This document shows, in pieces, positions 1 to 8,470 of a stretch of 64,000 nucleotides of DNA. The DNA is from JACCZX01 sp963710675. Lineage in GTDB: Bacteria > Pseudomonadota > Gammaproteobacteria > Burkholderiales > Burkholderiaceae_F. The notes under the pieces were generated by a model. It was not told the origin of the DNA and made no database searches. It saw nothing but the letters and a program-made list of their open reading frames with translations. How positions within the stretch are numbered: position 1 is the first letter of the stretch; each line of letters opens with the position of its first letter. Location: assembly GCA_963710675.1 (NCBI GenBank), contig CAVQBE010000022.1, forward strand, positions 95,100 to 159,099, given 5' to 3'. The position numbers were made by a program, and so were the translations under genes.

Positions 1-19
1 GCAGTGTTCTACTGGAAGC

Positions 20-406
20 TCACTTCTTGAATTTCTTCACGCATTCGCCAAGAGGCTCGGAATAGATCTTCGGCTTCCAGTCGCCTCCCGTCTTGGATTC
101 GTAATTGGCGACGATGCGGTAGAGCGTGCAGGCCTGCAGGTCGAGTTCGAGATCTAGAGTCGTTGGCCTGAAGATTCCCCGCGCGCTCTCGAAGTGCAAG
201 GTGATGCGGTGCTTGCCGGGAGTGATCGGATCGCTCTTGCGAGAGTTGCGAGTGTTTCGACCATCCACGTGGCTGATCGCGACGCGGGCTTCCTTGCGCA
301 GCTCCGACGCGTTACCCGACTCGACGATTGCATACGGCTGGTCATACATGCCGGCAAAGGCAGCGGTTGCCAGGCTGGCGACCACAATGGCCAAAAGCGC
401 TTTCAT
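20..406 (-). CDS. Small secreted protein of unknown function
   Basis: The 128-residue product starts with a clear signal peptide (MKALLAIVVASLATAAFAG, likely cleavage near residue 18), so it is exported to the periplasm or beyond. An upstream in-frame ATG at 439 would add eleven polar residues before the signal peptide and is unlikely to be the start. The mature part is mostly beta-like, with two cysteines (in ACTLYRI and GECVKK) that could form one disulfide. I do not recognise the family. Its start lies 11 nt after the stop of the STAS-like gene upstream, so the two are probably cotranscribed. Confidence 0.75.
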   Translation of the reverse strand: MKALLAIVVASLATAAFAGMYDQPYAIVESGNASELRKEARVAISHVDGRNTRNSRKSDPITPGKHRITLHFESARGIFRPTTLDLELDLQACTLYRIVANYESKTGGDWKPKIYSEPLGECVKKFKK

Positions 407-417
407 GGGTATTCCAT

Positions 418-786
418 TCAAGGATGATTCATGACCCATTGCTTTGCCGCCTCGACCTGGCCGGCAGAAAAGCGCTTGAGCTCGGCCGACACAAAGTGCG
501 AAGCCAAACGCTCAGCGACGGTGCCCATGGCGGAGTCGGTGACCACGGCGATCTTCTTGATGTGTTTGTGATGATCTCGCACAAAGCGGAAGTGGGCCGC
601 CATTGCGCCAAGGCTCTCCCATCCCGGAAACGTCGGGGCCTCGATCACGATCCCAGCCAGACCTCCCGTTCGCTCAATATGTGGGTCGACTGTTTTTGCA
701 AGCTCAGCGAAGTCGCCCTGCTCGAAAGGCTTTGTGGCATGTACAAGAAGAATGGAGTGCGTCGTATCGAGTGTGTGATCGATCAT
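418..786 (-). CDS. SpoIIAA-like STAS/SEC14-fold protein
   Basis: The 122-residue soluble protein has the pattern of the SpoIIAA-like family: an N-terminal strand with ILLVHATKPF, a central GLAGIVIEAPTFPGWESLG segment, the RDHHKHIKKIAVVTDS strand, and a C-terminal FSAGQVEAAKQWV helix. Members are small cytoplasmic proteins with a STAS or SEC14-type fold and poorly defined roles, perhaps lipid or protein binding. No catalytic residues are evident. It is the first gene of a likely two-gene unit with the small secreted protein downstream. Family assignment is by recognised sequence pattern only. Confidence 0.7.
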   Translation of the reverse strand: MIDHTLDTTHSILLVHATKPFEQGDFAELAKTVDPHIERTGGLAGIVIEAPTFPGWESLGAMAAHFRFVRDHHKHIKKIAVVTDSAMGTVAERLASHFVSAELKRFSAGQVEAAKQWVMNHP

Positions 787-927
787 CTATCGCCTAGTTG
801 CACCGCGCAAGCGCAAGGCACAGCGCGCACTTTGGCTTGAGACCCTCGACAATGTCTTAGCTAATCTCGACTGGATGCTGGTCAGATGTCACTTTGTCGC
901 GTTAGCCACGACGGACAATTGCGCTGC

Positions 928-1407
928 TTAGCGGCAGTTGACTGGCAGCCAGTGTTTGGGCAAATCCGTTTTGTTGACCGCCACCATTGTCATCTTCTCG
1001 GGCGCCGGCGCGAAGCCGCATACCCAGGCGACGGGCACGATGGGCGCATCTTCGATCACCGCAGGACGCAGGCTCACCGTCTTGCCACGCAGCGCACCGT
1101 TGGCTTGATTGCCAAACACCACGTGGATGGCACCGGCTTCGATGGTCAGCGACTTGACGTAGTTGCTGACGACCTTGTCGGGCACTGGCAAACCCGCCGC
1201 GGCGTTGTCATCAGGAAAAGTTTTGGTGGTTGACCAGGCGGAGGCGATGGGCGCTTTGGCGATGTCCGTCAGCCGCATTGCCTCAATGACTTGCTCGCGA
1301 ATGTATTTGTCGTGATAGCTTGGAACAGCCATCAACGCCAGGATTGCGATGATCGCCACAACCGCCATCAACTCAATCAGGGTGACGCCGCGCGGTAACG
1401 GCGTCAT
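928..1407 (-). CDS. Type IV pilin-like prepilin protein
   Basis: The 159-residue protein begins with a short basic leader and the class III signal RGVTLIELMAVVAIIAIL, the prepilin peptidase site (cleavage after Gly, Glu at mature position 5) followed by the hydrophobic helix that packs in the fibre. The C-terminal globular part has a cysteine pair (VAWVCGFAP and WLPVNCR) near the end, as in the disulfide-bonded D-loop of PilA/PilE-type pilins. It is therefore a type IV pilin, minor pilin or type II pseudopilin. No other pilus genes are nearby, so it is an isolated locus and its partner machinery must lie elsewhere. Confidence 0.8.
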   Translation of the reverse strand: MTPLPRGVTLIELMAVVAIIAILALMAVPSYHDKYIREQVIEAMRLTDIAKAPIASAWSTTKTFPDDNAAAGLPVPDKVVSNYVKSLTIEAGAIHVVFGNQANGALRGKTVSLRPAVIEDAPIVPVAWVCGFAPAPEKMTMVAVNKTDLPKHWLPVNCR

Positions 1408-1520
1408 GCCGCGGTGCTTGTTGGTGACAGCAGTCGTGTGGGATTCGTGCGGCGATGACTAACCCGTTTACGGCGATGAGACAGACGATGGGCCGCAGCG
1501 CAGCGGACGTTCACGAGGGA

Positions 1521-2516
1521 TCAGTCTGCCTTTGCTCCTGACGCTTTGACGATCGGTACCCAGCGCGTCAGATCATCGGCAATCAGTTTGCCGAAAGCGG
1601 TCGGTGTCAGCGGTGGCGACAGGTCGAAACCCTGCGGCGCCAACTTTTCCTTTGCCTCTGCGCTCGCAAAAATTTTATTCAGCTCCGAGTTGAGACGGCT
1701 GACGACTTCCGGCGGAGTACCGGCGGGCGCAACAAACCCGAACCAGGTGTTGACTTCGTACCCTTTAACGCCCTGCTCGTCGAGCGTCGGCACGTTCGGT
1801 AACAGTGGGGAGCGCGCAAGGCTTGTGACGCCGAGCGCTTTGACCTTGCCATCCTTGATTTGGCTGATGACCGTCGGAGTATTGAAGAAACCCATCGTCA
1901 CTTCGTTTGCCATCACGGCGAGCACACCTTGCGGAGCGCCCTTGTACGGCACGTGCACCAGCTCGGTGTTGGTAATTCGTCCGAACAGAACCCCGGACAA
2001 ATGATGGCTGGTGCCCGCACCCCCTGACGAGAACGTCGATTCGCCCGGCTTGGCCTTTGCGACAGCAATCACATCGGCCGGCGCAGTGGCTTTGTTAGTC
2101 GGATGGACGATCATCACGTTCGAGACGCCGCCGAGCAGCGCAATCGGTGCGAAGTCCTTTAGCGAGTCGTAGCCCGGCTTCGCGTAAATGCCCTGGTTGA
2201 ATACGAGTGTGCCTTGCGATGCGAAGCCAATCGTGTAGCCGTCGGCAGCAGAGCGCGCAAGTTCTGCCATTGCAATCGTGCCGCCCGCACCGGTTTTGTT
2301 TTCAACAATGACTGTTTGTCCGAGCACCTTGCCGAGTTCGTTCGCAGTAAAACGTGAAGCGATATCAGCGGTGCTTCCCGGCGCCAGCGGAACGATCAAT
2401 CTGATCGGTTTCGATGGATAGGTTTGCGCCAATGCAACACTGTTTGCCGACGCAACAGCGGCCGCAATTGCAGCATGAAACAACAAACGCAACGTGTTTG
2501 ACATGGTGGTCCGCAT
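1521..2516 (-). CDS. Bug/TctC-family tripartite tricarboxylate transporter receptor
   Basis: The 331-residue protein has a signal peptide (about residues 5-30) followed by the TctC/Bug fold typical of periplasmic receptors for carboxylates in Burkholderiales. Landmarks are YPSKPIRLIVPLAPGSTAD near residue 33, the VIVENKTGAGG loop near residue 75, GTSHHLSG near 168 and the VPTLDEQGVKGYEV segment near 240. Such receptors feed TctAB permeases; none is present in this window, so its permease partner is unlinked. An alternative start is Met5. The reading frame is intact. Confidence 0.9.
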   Translation of the reverse strand: MRTTMSNTLRLLFHAAIAAAVASANSVALAQTYPSKPIRLIVPLAPGSTADIASRFTANELGKVLGQTVIVENKTGAGGTIAMAELARSAADGYTIGFASQGTLVFNQGIYAKPGYDSLKDFAPIALLGGVSNVMIVHPTNKATAPADVIAVAKAKPGESTFSSGGAGTSHHLSGVLFGRITNTELVHVPYKGAPQGVLAVMANEVTMGFFNTPTVISQIKDGKVKALGVTSLARSPLLPNVPTLDEQGVKGYEVNTWFGFVAPAGTPPEVVSRLNSELNKIFASAEAKEKLAPQGFDLSPPLTPTAFGKLIADDLTRWVPIVKASGAKAD

Positions 2517-2539
2517 GTTCGTTGAAGTCTGCGAACATC

Positions 2540-2935
2540 TTACCGCCCGAGAAGCAGCGACGTGCGGCCTCTTCCATAGACGTATCGCTTGCGAGCCGTA
2601 AGCGCCGCGATCGCGAACGATCCAAGCGTATTGCCGAGCATCATTGCCGCGAGCAGTGGGTCGTTAACTACCATACCGCAGTACACAGTGGTCACAGCGT
2701 GGCTAACCGTCCAGAACGCCCATGTCGAAATCGAGATCGCGCAAGCGCCGAGCGGATCGCGAATGACAGCGAGCAGCTGCGGTACATAGAACAGCAGTCG
2801 TATTACGTTACAAAGCGCATAGATCGCCGTGATCCAATGCAAGAGCACGTCTTGTGTCACGGCGAGCCGCTGCAACGTTAGCGTGTCGAGGTCTGCTGAC
2901 AGCGCCCAGGCCGTCAAGAGCCGGGCACCATTCAC
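2540..2935 (-). CDS. PQ-loop-like small membrane protein
   Basis: The 131-residue protein has three or four hydrophobic segments (about residues 33-55, 65-90 and 92-112). The pair YVPQLLAVIRD and ISISTWAFWTVSHA resembles the PQ-loop motif of small SWEET-like or semiSWEET membrane proteins. The start is a GTG at 2935 immediately after the stop of the upstream secreted-protein gene (TGA then TGTG), which suggests translational coupling. A role in small-molecule transport is inferred from fold resemblance only. Confidence 0.6.
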   Translation of the reverse strand: MNGARLLTAWALSADLDTLTLQRLAVTQDVLLHWITAIYALCNVIRLLFYVPQLLAVIRDPLGACAISISTWAFWTVSHAVTTVYCGMVVNDPLLAAMMLGNTLGSFAIAALTARKRYVYGRGRTSLLLGR

Positions 2936-2936
2936 A

Positions 2937-3353
2937 TCAGTTGTAGTTGTAGCCCGCGCTGTAGCCGGTGTTTGGTGCAGCTGATGTCTTCTTCGACTCG
3001 CCGCGCAGCACGTGCCAGACGCCGCCCTGGTTGTCGCCGTTTACGTCGCCCGCTTTGGCATCACCTGCAAAAAAATAGAGCGGCATACCCTTGAACGCCC
3101 ATTGCGATGTTCCGTCGTCGCGTTTGACGATTGAAAAGTCGCCACCTGCCAGTGCAGCGTTTGCAACGGCAAACGGAGGCCAGGCCGCGGCGCACGCGCC
3201 GCTGCAGTTGCTCTTGCCCGCTGCGTCCTTATCGAACATGTATAGCGTCTTGCCTTCCTTGCTCGCTAACACGCCGTTGGACAATTGCGTTGGGTTGGCC
3301 TGAACGGCCAGCGTAACGACCGCGATCGCGGCGAACATCATCGTGTGTTTCAT
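2937..3353 (-). CDS. Secreted protein with Y-X4-D repeats (COG4315 family)
   Basis: Starting at ATG 3353, the product is 138 residues with a signal peptide (MKHTMMFAAIAVVTLAVQA). The mature part carries the tandem pattern of the family: TLYMFDKDAAGKSNCSGAC, then CAAAWPPF, and later PLYFFAGDAKAGDVNGD, followed by GGVWHVLR. These are the Y-X4-D secreted repeats of COG4315 lipoprotein-like proteins, whose function is not established. It lacks a lipobox here. It lies downstream of the sigma/anti-sigma pair on the same strand and may belong to that regulon. A start at 3401 would add an unlikely Cys/Thr-rich leader. Confidence 0.85.
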   Translation of the reverse strand: MKHTMMFAAIAVVTLAVQANPTQLSNGVLASKEGKTLYMFDKDAAGKSNCSGACAAAWPPFAVANAALAGGDFSIVKRDDGTSQWAFKGMPLYFFAGDAKAGDVNGDNQGGVWHVLRGESKKTSAAPNTGYSAGYNYN

Positions 3354-3443
3354 CGGTTTCCTCTGCGTTGTAGTGGTGCTCCTCGAGCACCTGCCACACA
3401 TACGCAGCCGACCGCGAACCGGATGCAGCTCACCCGAATTTTT

Positions 3444-4190
3444 TTACCAAAGTTTCACGCATGGCCCGATCAGAACGAACTCGCCAGCCGTTGCACCGGC
3501 GCGCGCGGGTGCATCTTCGAAAGACACCGCCAGCCGCGTCACATTGGAGAGCAGCTTCTCCGACGTTGCGCTCATCTCAAAGGAAGTGCTGCCGGGTGGC
3601 TTGGCGGGGACTGCAACTCCGAGTGGAAAAGCAGCGCCTTCTTTCGGCAGCGCCCATATCTGCGCAACCTTGCCGGCCGGAACAGTCACTGGACGTAAAG
3701 ACTTGACGGTAACGCGCGTGCCGTGGCGGGTCGAACTGATCAACACCGTTGGCAGACCTTCGCGATCGAGCAACAGACCCACGTAGCTTTGGGGCAGCGC
3801 CTGCTCGCGTTGCGCGAGGCCGTCAAGCGATACGAAGGCCCCGGGCATCAGTTGCACGAGTGCGAGCGTCAGCGCGGCGCCGAATGCAAAGCCGAGCGCG
3901 GGTTTCCAAAAGCTGGACCACCAGTAACGCTGCGTTGCACGTCTCGCTGTGGCCGATGCCGCTGATGCGATACGCGCTTCGGTCGCCGTCCACACGCGCG
4001 ACGGCGGCTCGACCGGCGGCACTGACGCCGCCAGTACTGCCAATCGCTGCTCCCATGCATGCACCGCGGCGCGCGCGGCAGAAGACTCGACCAACACCTT
4101 GTCGAACCGGCGCCGCGCAGCACCGTGCAGCGTGCCAAGAACGTACTCGGACGCCAGACGATCCAGCAGATCGGCGCGGTGGTAATTCAC
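3444..4190 (-). CDS. Anti-sigma factor of the RskA type
   Basis: The predicted protein has an N-terminal cytoplasmic sigma-binding region with the anti-sigma-K pattern LLDRLASEYVLGTLHGAARRRF, a basic stretch, one transmembrane helix (FWKPALGFAFGAALTLALVQL) and a C-terminal extracytoplasmic RskA domain with TSRHGTRVTVKSLRPVTVPAGKVAQIWALP. I place the start at GTG 4190, because GTG overlaps the sigma gene's TGA by 4 nt (GTGA), a common arrangement for coupled sigma/anti-sigma pairs. An ATG at 4208 is possible but overlaps more. It should hold the ECF sigma factor inactive at the inner membrane. Confidence 0.88.
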   Translation of the reverse strand: MNYHRADLLDRLASEYVLGTLHGAARRRFDKVLVESSAARAAVHAWEQRLAVLAASVPPVEPPSRVWTATEARIASAASATARRATQRYWWSSFWKPALGFAFGAALTLALVQLMPGAFVSLDGLAQREQALPQSYVGLLLDREGLPTVLISSTRHGTRVTVKSLRPVTVPAGKVAQIWALPKEGAAFPLGVAVPAKPPGSTSFEMSATSEKLLSNVTRLAVSFEDAPARAGATAGEFVLIGPCVKLW

Positions 4191-4753
4191 TGACCATCCT
4201 CCAAGCACTTCTTCAATCGTTCAAGTCCACGCCGCACCCATGCCTTGACACTGCCCAGCGGCGCACGCATATGCGCCGCCACCTCCGAGTGCGACTTGCC
4301 TTGGTAATACGCGAGTGCGAGACACTGCCGATGCGACGCGTCGAGCGCTTCCATGCAGCCACGGATCGCGAGCGCCTCGGTCGCCTGTGTAAGCAATTGC
4401 AATGGACTCGGCCGCTCATCCTGAACTTCGATCTCTTCGCCATCAGCACTTATAGGCATCGCAGTCTCATGACGCACGGCCGCACTGCGCACAACGTCGA
4501 GAGCCTTGTTGCGAACGATCGAAATCATCCACGTCATCGGCTGCCCGCTCGCCGCCTGATAACTGCCGGCGTGATGCCAGACGCTCACAAATGCCTCCTG
4601 CAGGACATCCTCGGCCACATCGCGCCGGTTCAATATACGAAGCGCGACGCCAAACAGATGCGCACTGGTAGCTTGATAAACGCGTGCAAACGCGGCGCGA
4701 TCGCCCAAGGCGACGCGGGCAAGATCCTTTTGCAGCTGCGCGGAATCAGTCAT
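4187..4753 (-). CDS. ECF RNA polymerase sigma factor, SigK-like
   Basis: From ATG 4753 the product is 188 residues with both ECF sigma regions. Region 2 contains AFARVYQATSAHLFGVALRI, the DVLQEAFVSVWHHA helix and PMTWMISIVRNKALD for -10 recognition and melting. Region 4 contains LDASHRQCLALAYYQGKSHSEV and the recognition helix GSVKAWVRRGLERLK. It directs RNA polymerase to a stress regulon and is controlled by the RskA-type anti-sigma factor encoded next to it. The divergent CorA-like gene begins about 70 nt upstream, so the spacer probably carries both promoters. Confidence 0.9.
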   Translation of the reverse strand: MTDSAQLQKDLARVALGDRAAFARVYQATSAHLFGVALRILNRRDVAEDVLQEAFVSVWHHAGSYQAASGQPMTWMISIVRNKALDVVRSAAVRHETAMPISADGEEIEVQDERPSPLQLLTQATEALAIRGCMEALDASHRQCLALAYYQGKSHSEVAAHMRAPLGSVKAWVRRGLERLKKCLEDGQ

Positions 4754-4823
4754 CACACCGCTTAAAGTGTAGGTCGAAACGCCCACCGTTCACTGCTGCG
4801 AATTACACTCCGCCGGCGCTGCG

Positions 4824-6506
4824 GTGGAGGCAATGGTGTTTGGGAAATCAGCGAGTCCTACGACGGTAGTACGCCACTTCAGGCAGATTCTGCTGTGGCC
4901 GCTGCAGTTGATGCCGATCCGCCCCGGCACGCAGATTCAGGAACACTGGGAGCTGCTCGATCAGGAGATCGCTGAAAATCCATGGCGTGAATTGCTCGAC
5001 GAGTTCACGCCGGAAGGCAAGGAATTCCAACTCCGCCATTACAGCGAATTCGTCACGTTCCTGCCGTACGTGCAGCGATTTATCTACGGCGAAAGCCGGC
5101 TGAAGAAAGAAATCGGCAACAAGGACGAAGAGCCAGGCAGCTCCCCGATGCGTGTTTATCGGCGCCACGACATCGCGTCGGTGCGCATGGTCCCGCGAGA
5201 GGGCGCCGAACCGATCGTGCTGTCGATTGCGCACGTTGATCTGTACTTCTTCTACGACATCGACGTTGTCCTTCTGAACGTCGAGGTGCACGGCGACAAC
5301 TTGACGCTGCCTCAAGCGCAGGAATTGCTTTATCGATTCGGCCGCGCGTATCCGGCCGGCTGGGACGAGAATGGTGACGGGCTGCACTGTCTGCAAACGT
5401 TGCAATGGCTTGCAACGGACGGCACCGTACTGGCGCAGTCGGACTCCGGCGATCGCGACAAATTTCTGTCGTTCGTATCAAAGCATCGGGCACCGCGCAT
5501 CAGCTCTCACTGGGCGTTTCTGATGCGACCGCTGGTACTCGACCACGTCGAGGATCCGGGTGCGATTCGCTACCGGCAAATCGAGTACTACCGGATGCCG
5601 GTGATGGGCTTCGTCGCGGTCGATGAGCCGCGCAAGCTGGAGCGCAATGATTTCATTCGGCTCGGACTCGGCATCGGTGCAAGCGACAAATACGACATGC
5701 CGTATTCGGAGAGCCATGTCGCGGACTTTGAAGAACAATATTGTGACGACCGCTATTGGTGCGACGTCGGGCCATCACCGAACACACGCTATCTGGCGAG
5801 TGGGCGCACGCTGATCGTCATCGGTGACGCGCAATCCAGCTATTTCCTGGACAATGAAAGCGGCGTGCTCGGGCAATTCAGGCATCAGCAATTCCTGCTG
5901 TTTTTAATCGCGCACTTTCACCGCGCGGCATTGTTGATGTTCGCGGACAGACTTGCCGAGGCGCTGAAGCGGCTCGACATTGGTACTGCCGATTCGGTGC
6001 GGCGCTTCAAACGCAGCGTGCGACAGAACTTCGAGATCTTTCTCCGGTTCACGCATCGCTACTGGTTTCATGAAGTGTCGGAACAATCGCAGTCGCGATC
6101 ACTGTTCGAACTCACCGTTCGCCACTTGAAACTCGATGCGTTGTATGACGAGGTCAGAGAACGCATCTACAGCATGAACAGTTACCTTGAGACCGACACC
6201 ACGCGCCGTCACACGAACACCGTGCTGCGGCTGACGGTGGTGACTACCTTTGGGTTGATAGGCACCGTGACGACCGGGTTTATCGGTATGAACCTGATCG
6301 GCCTGACCGAAATTCCGATGATCGAAAAGGTCGTTTTCTTCTTGCTGATCTTTCTGCCGACAGCGTTTCTGACGTTCTATACGATCGTCAAGTCGCGGCG
6401 ACTGTCGGACTTTCTCGATGTGCTGTCCGACGAGCAAGTGTCTGCACTCGACAAGTTCAAGGCACTGCTCGATGTGTGGCGCAGGAAGCGGGTGATCGAC
6501 GAATAG
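4824..6506 (+). CDS. CorA-like divalent cation transporter family protein
   Basis: The 560-residue protein has a long N-terminal cytoplasmic region, a helical stalk with HRYWFHEVSEQSQSRSLFEL, and two C-terminal transmembrane helices. The first helix ends in GFIGMNLIG, the GMN signature that forms the selectivity mouth of CorA-family Mg2+/Co2+ channels, and the second follows as VVFFLLIFLPTAFLTFYTIV. It is longer than classical CorA (about 320 residues), with an expanded N-terminal domain, so the cation is uncertain. The start may be GTG 4824 or ATG 4833. The frame is intact. Confidence 0.85.
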   Translation: MEAMVFGKSASPTTVVRHFRQILLWPLQLMPIRPGTQIQEHWELLDQEIAENPWRELLDEFTPEGKEFQLRHYSEFVTFLPYVQRFIYGESRLKKEIGNKDEEPGSSPMRVYRRHDIASVRMVPREGAEPIVLSIAHVDLYFFYDIDVVLLNVEVHGDNLTLPQAQELLYRFGRAYPAGWDENGDGLHCLQTLQWLATDGTVLAQSDSGDRDKFLSFVSKHRAPRISSHWAFLMRPLVLDHVEDPGAIRYRQIEYYRMPVMGFVAVDEPRKLERNDFIRLGLGIGASDKYDMPYSESHVADFEEQYCDDRYWCDVGPSPNTRYLASGRTLIVIGDAQSSYFLDNESGVLGQFRHQQFLLFLIAHFHRAALLMFADRLAEALKRLDIGTADSVRRFKRSVRQNFEIFLRFTHRYWFHEVSEQSQSRSLFELTVRHLKLDALYDEVRERIYSMNSYLETDTTRRHTNTVLRLTVVTTFGLIGTVTTGFIGMNLIGLTEIPMIEKVVFFLLIFLPTAFLTFYTIVKSRRLSDFLDVLSDEQVSALDKFKALLDVWRRKRVIDE

Positions 6507-6519
6507 CGTCTCGCTACGC

Positions 6520-7414
6520 TTAGCACCGAGAGAACAGGCGCGCTGCGGAGATTGATCGTCGTGCGCTTCCCCCGTTCGACCTGGCAGCGTAAGCACGAAC
6601 TCTGAGCCAAGTCCCGGCCCATCGCTATGCGACACTGATGCTGCCGCCATGCAGAGTCGCCAGCTGACGCGCCAACGCGAGCCCGATGCCCAGCCCGCGC
6701 ACAAGACTCCGCGTTCGGATCGTTGCCACGCACGAACATGTCGAAGATGCGATGAAGCTGCGTGGCCGCAATGCCGATGCCGGTGTCCAGTACTCTGACT
6801 TGGACTTCGCCACGCTCGCCATCGCGTTGCGCCGAAAGCCGGATGAATCCGCCGGCGGGCGTGTACTTCACCGCATTGGTCAGCAGGTTGGTGACAATCT
6901 GGGTCAATTTGGTCGCGTCGGCCTGCAAATGCACGGGTGTCAGCGGCAATAGCAGTTCGAGCTTGTGCTGCTTCGCATCGATCAGCGGCTTCACCGCTTC
7001 CACAGCGGATTTCAAGACGCTGTGCAAGTCGACGCTTTCCTTGTTTATAACCATCTTGCCGTTGGCGACCGCGCCCGCGGCTAGCATGTCGTCGAGAAGC
7101 TGCACCATCAGCGCGAACTGTCGTTTGACAATGGCATGTGCCCGTTCCACGACAAGGATGTCGCCTCGAGCGTTGTCGATAACTTCAAGCGCGCAGCGAA
7201 TCGGCATCAGCGGATTGCGCAGTTCGTGCGCCAGTATCGCAAGAAACTCTTCCTGGTTTGACCATGGTTCATCGCGATCCGAGCGTAAGCTCTGCGGCTG
7301 CGGAGCCAGCGTCAAGATGGGCGCCGACGCGCGGCCGATCGCATCCCCGCAACGCTTGGCTTCGGCAGCAATGAAAGCGCGCCGGCTCAAGACCCATGTG
7401 TGCCGCTGGGTCAC
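6520..7414 (-). CDS. Sensor-less histidine kinase (reading frame broken twice)
   Basis: The N-terminal part has a HisKA dimerisation helix with the phosphoacceptor motif FLAILAHELRNPLMPIR near residue 60, then an HATPase domain with the N-box LLTNAVKYTP and G1 box LDTGIGI. The frame breaks near 6703, where the G2 box VRGLGIGLALARQLATLHGG continues in the next frame, and again near 6624, where DGPGLGSEFVLTLP continues in a third frame. Both breaks read as one extra base. There is no transmembrane or PAS domain before HisKA, so the input must come from a partner. No response regulator is adjacent. The 3' end is estimated from the stop expected in the restored frame. Confidence 0.7.
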
Positions 7415-7729
7415 TGAATTGATCCGCGCGATTGAAGCTCCCCGTTGCTGCTCATGCGTTTACCCTGGCCAATCAGCGATGCGGCTTTACCGTTTGGGCG
7501 ACATGCGCCGACCCGGCCCTTTATGGTGCTCATCTGGCGCAATTGCAACTTAAGACTTGCCGGCAGGCGTCGTCTGTTCGCTGGCGCACGACGGGAATAC
7601 CGGCATCCCATTTTCGGGCGACGAAATGTGCTGGGCAAAGCGTCGGGCGAACAAGGCCGGCCAGGCGTTATGCTGCGGGCAGGGCGTGACCGTCATGTGA
7701 ATCGCGCCGCCAAGCACTTGCGCCGCGTT
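7415..7729. other. Intergenic stretch without a supported gene
   Basis: These 315 bases separate the divergent histidine kinase and Crp/Fnr genes. Short open frames exist on both strands but none has a recognisable protein pattern or a good ribosome-binding site. The plus-strand frame runs in from upstream of the Crp/Fnr gene, with alternative starts at 7670 (ATG) and 7697 (GTG), but those codons add arginine-rich sequence unlike the family. It probably carries the promoters of both genes; I see no convincing -35/-10 pair. Confidence 0.5.
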
Positions 7730-8437
7730 ATGCCCAAGTTATTAAGCCCGACTCAGAACCATTTACTCGGCGCTCTCGACGAGAGCGAACGCGAGCATCT
7801 CTTTTCCCATCTCGAGCTCGTCCCGATGCGGCTGGGCGAGGTCATTTACGAGTCTGGCAGCCCGCTGGAACATGTCTACTTCCCCACCAACTGCATCATT
7901 TCGCTGCTGTACGTGATGGAAGACGGCGCGTCGGCGGAGATCGCGATCGTCGGTTGCGAGGGGATGGTAGGCGTGGCGCTCTTCATGGGCGGCGAATCGA
8001 CGCCCAGCCGGGCCGTCGTGCAGAGCGCCGGCCACGCGTACCGGCTGAGCGGCAAACTGGTGAAGGAGGAGTTCATTCGGGCCGGGGCAATGCAGCATCT
8101 GCTGTTGCGCTACACGCAGGCGCTGCTGACGCAGATGGCGCAGACCGCCGTTTGCAACCGCCATCATTCGGTGGATCAGCAACTGTGCCGCTGGCTGCTG
8201 TTGAGCCTGGACCGCCTCGCGTCAAATGACCTGACGATGACGCAAGAGCTGATCGCCAACATGCTCGGCGTGCGCCGCGAAGGCGTGACCGAAGCGGCGG
8301 GCAAGCTGCAGGCTGCGGGGCTGATCCGTTACAGCCGCGGCCACATTAGCGTTCTCGACCGGCCGCGGCTCGAAGCCCGGGTGTGCGAGTGCTACGCCGT
8401 CGTCAAAAAGGAGTTCGACCGGCTGTTGCCACAGTGA
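7730..8437 (+). CDS. Crp/Fnr family transcriptional regulator
   Basis: From ATG 7730 the product is 235 residues. The N-terminal cyclic-nucleotide-binding fold spans about residues 10-125, with LGEVIYESGSPLEHVYFPTN and an IAIVGCEGMVGVALFMG segment. The dimer helix region holds CNRHHSVDQQLCRWLL near 145, and the C-terminal winged helix holds LTMTQELIANMLGVRREGVT followed by AGLIRYSRGHISVLDRPRLE. There is no Fnr-type cysteine cluster, so an oxygen-sensing iron-sulfur centre is not indicated. It probably controls unlinked genes or the divergent kinase. Confidence 0.85.
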   Translation: MPKLLSPTQNHLLGALDESEREHLFSHLELVPMRLGEVIYESGSPLEHVYFPTNCIISLLYVMEDGASAEIAIVGCEGMVGVALFMGGESTPSRAVVQSAGHAYRLSGKLVKEEFIRAGAMQHLLLRYTQALLTQMAQTAVCNRHHSVDQQLCRWLLLSLDRLASNDLTMTQELIANMLGVRREGVTEAAGKLQAAGLIRYSRGHISVLDRPRLEARVCECYAVVKKEFDRLLPQ

Positions 8438-8470
8438 CGTGCGCTTGGAGCGCAACGTTGGGAGCGGTGC

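Noticed and set aside
3749..4765. A 338-residue plus-strand frame over the sigma/anti-sigma genes
   Set aside because: It is antisense to two well-supported genes and is Arg-rich without any domain.
6099..6704. A 201-residue minus-strand frame continuing from the histidine kinase into the CorA-like gene
   Set aside because: Only its first 25 residues belong to the kinase C-terminus; the rest is antisense to the intact CorA-like coding sequence.
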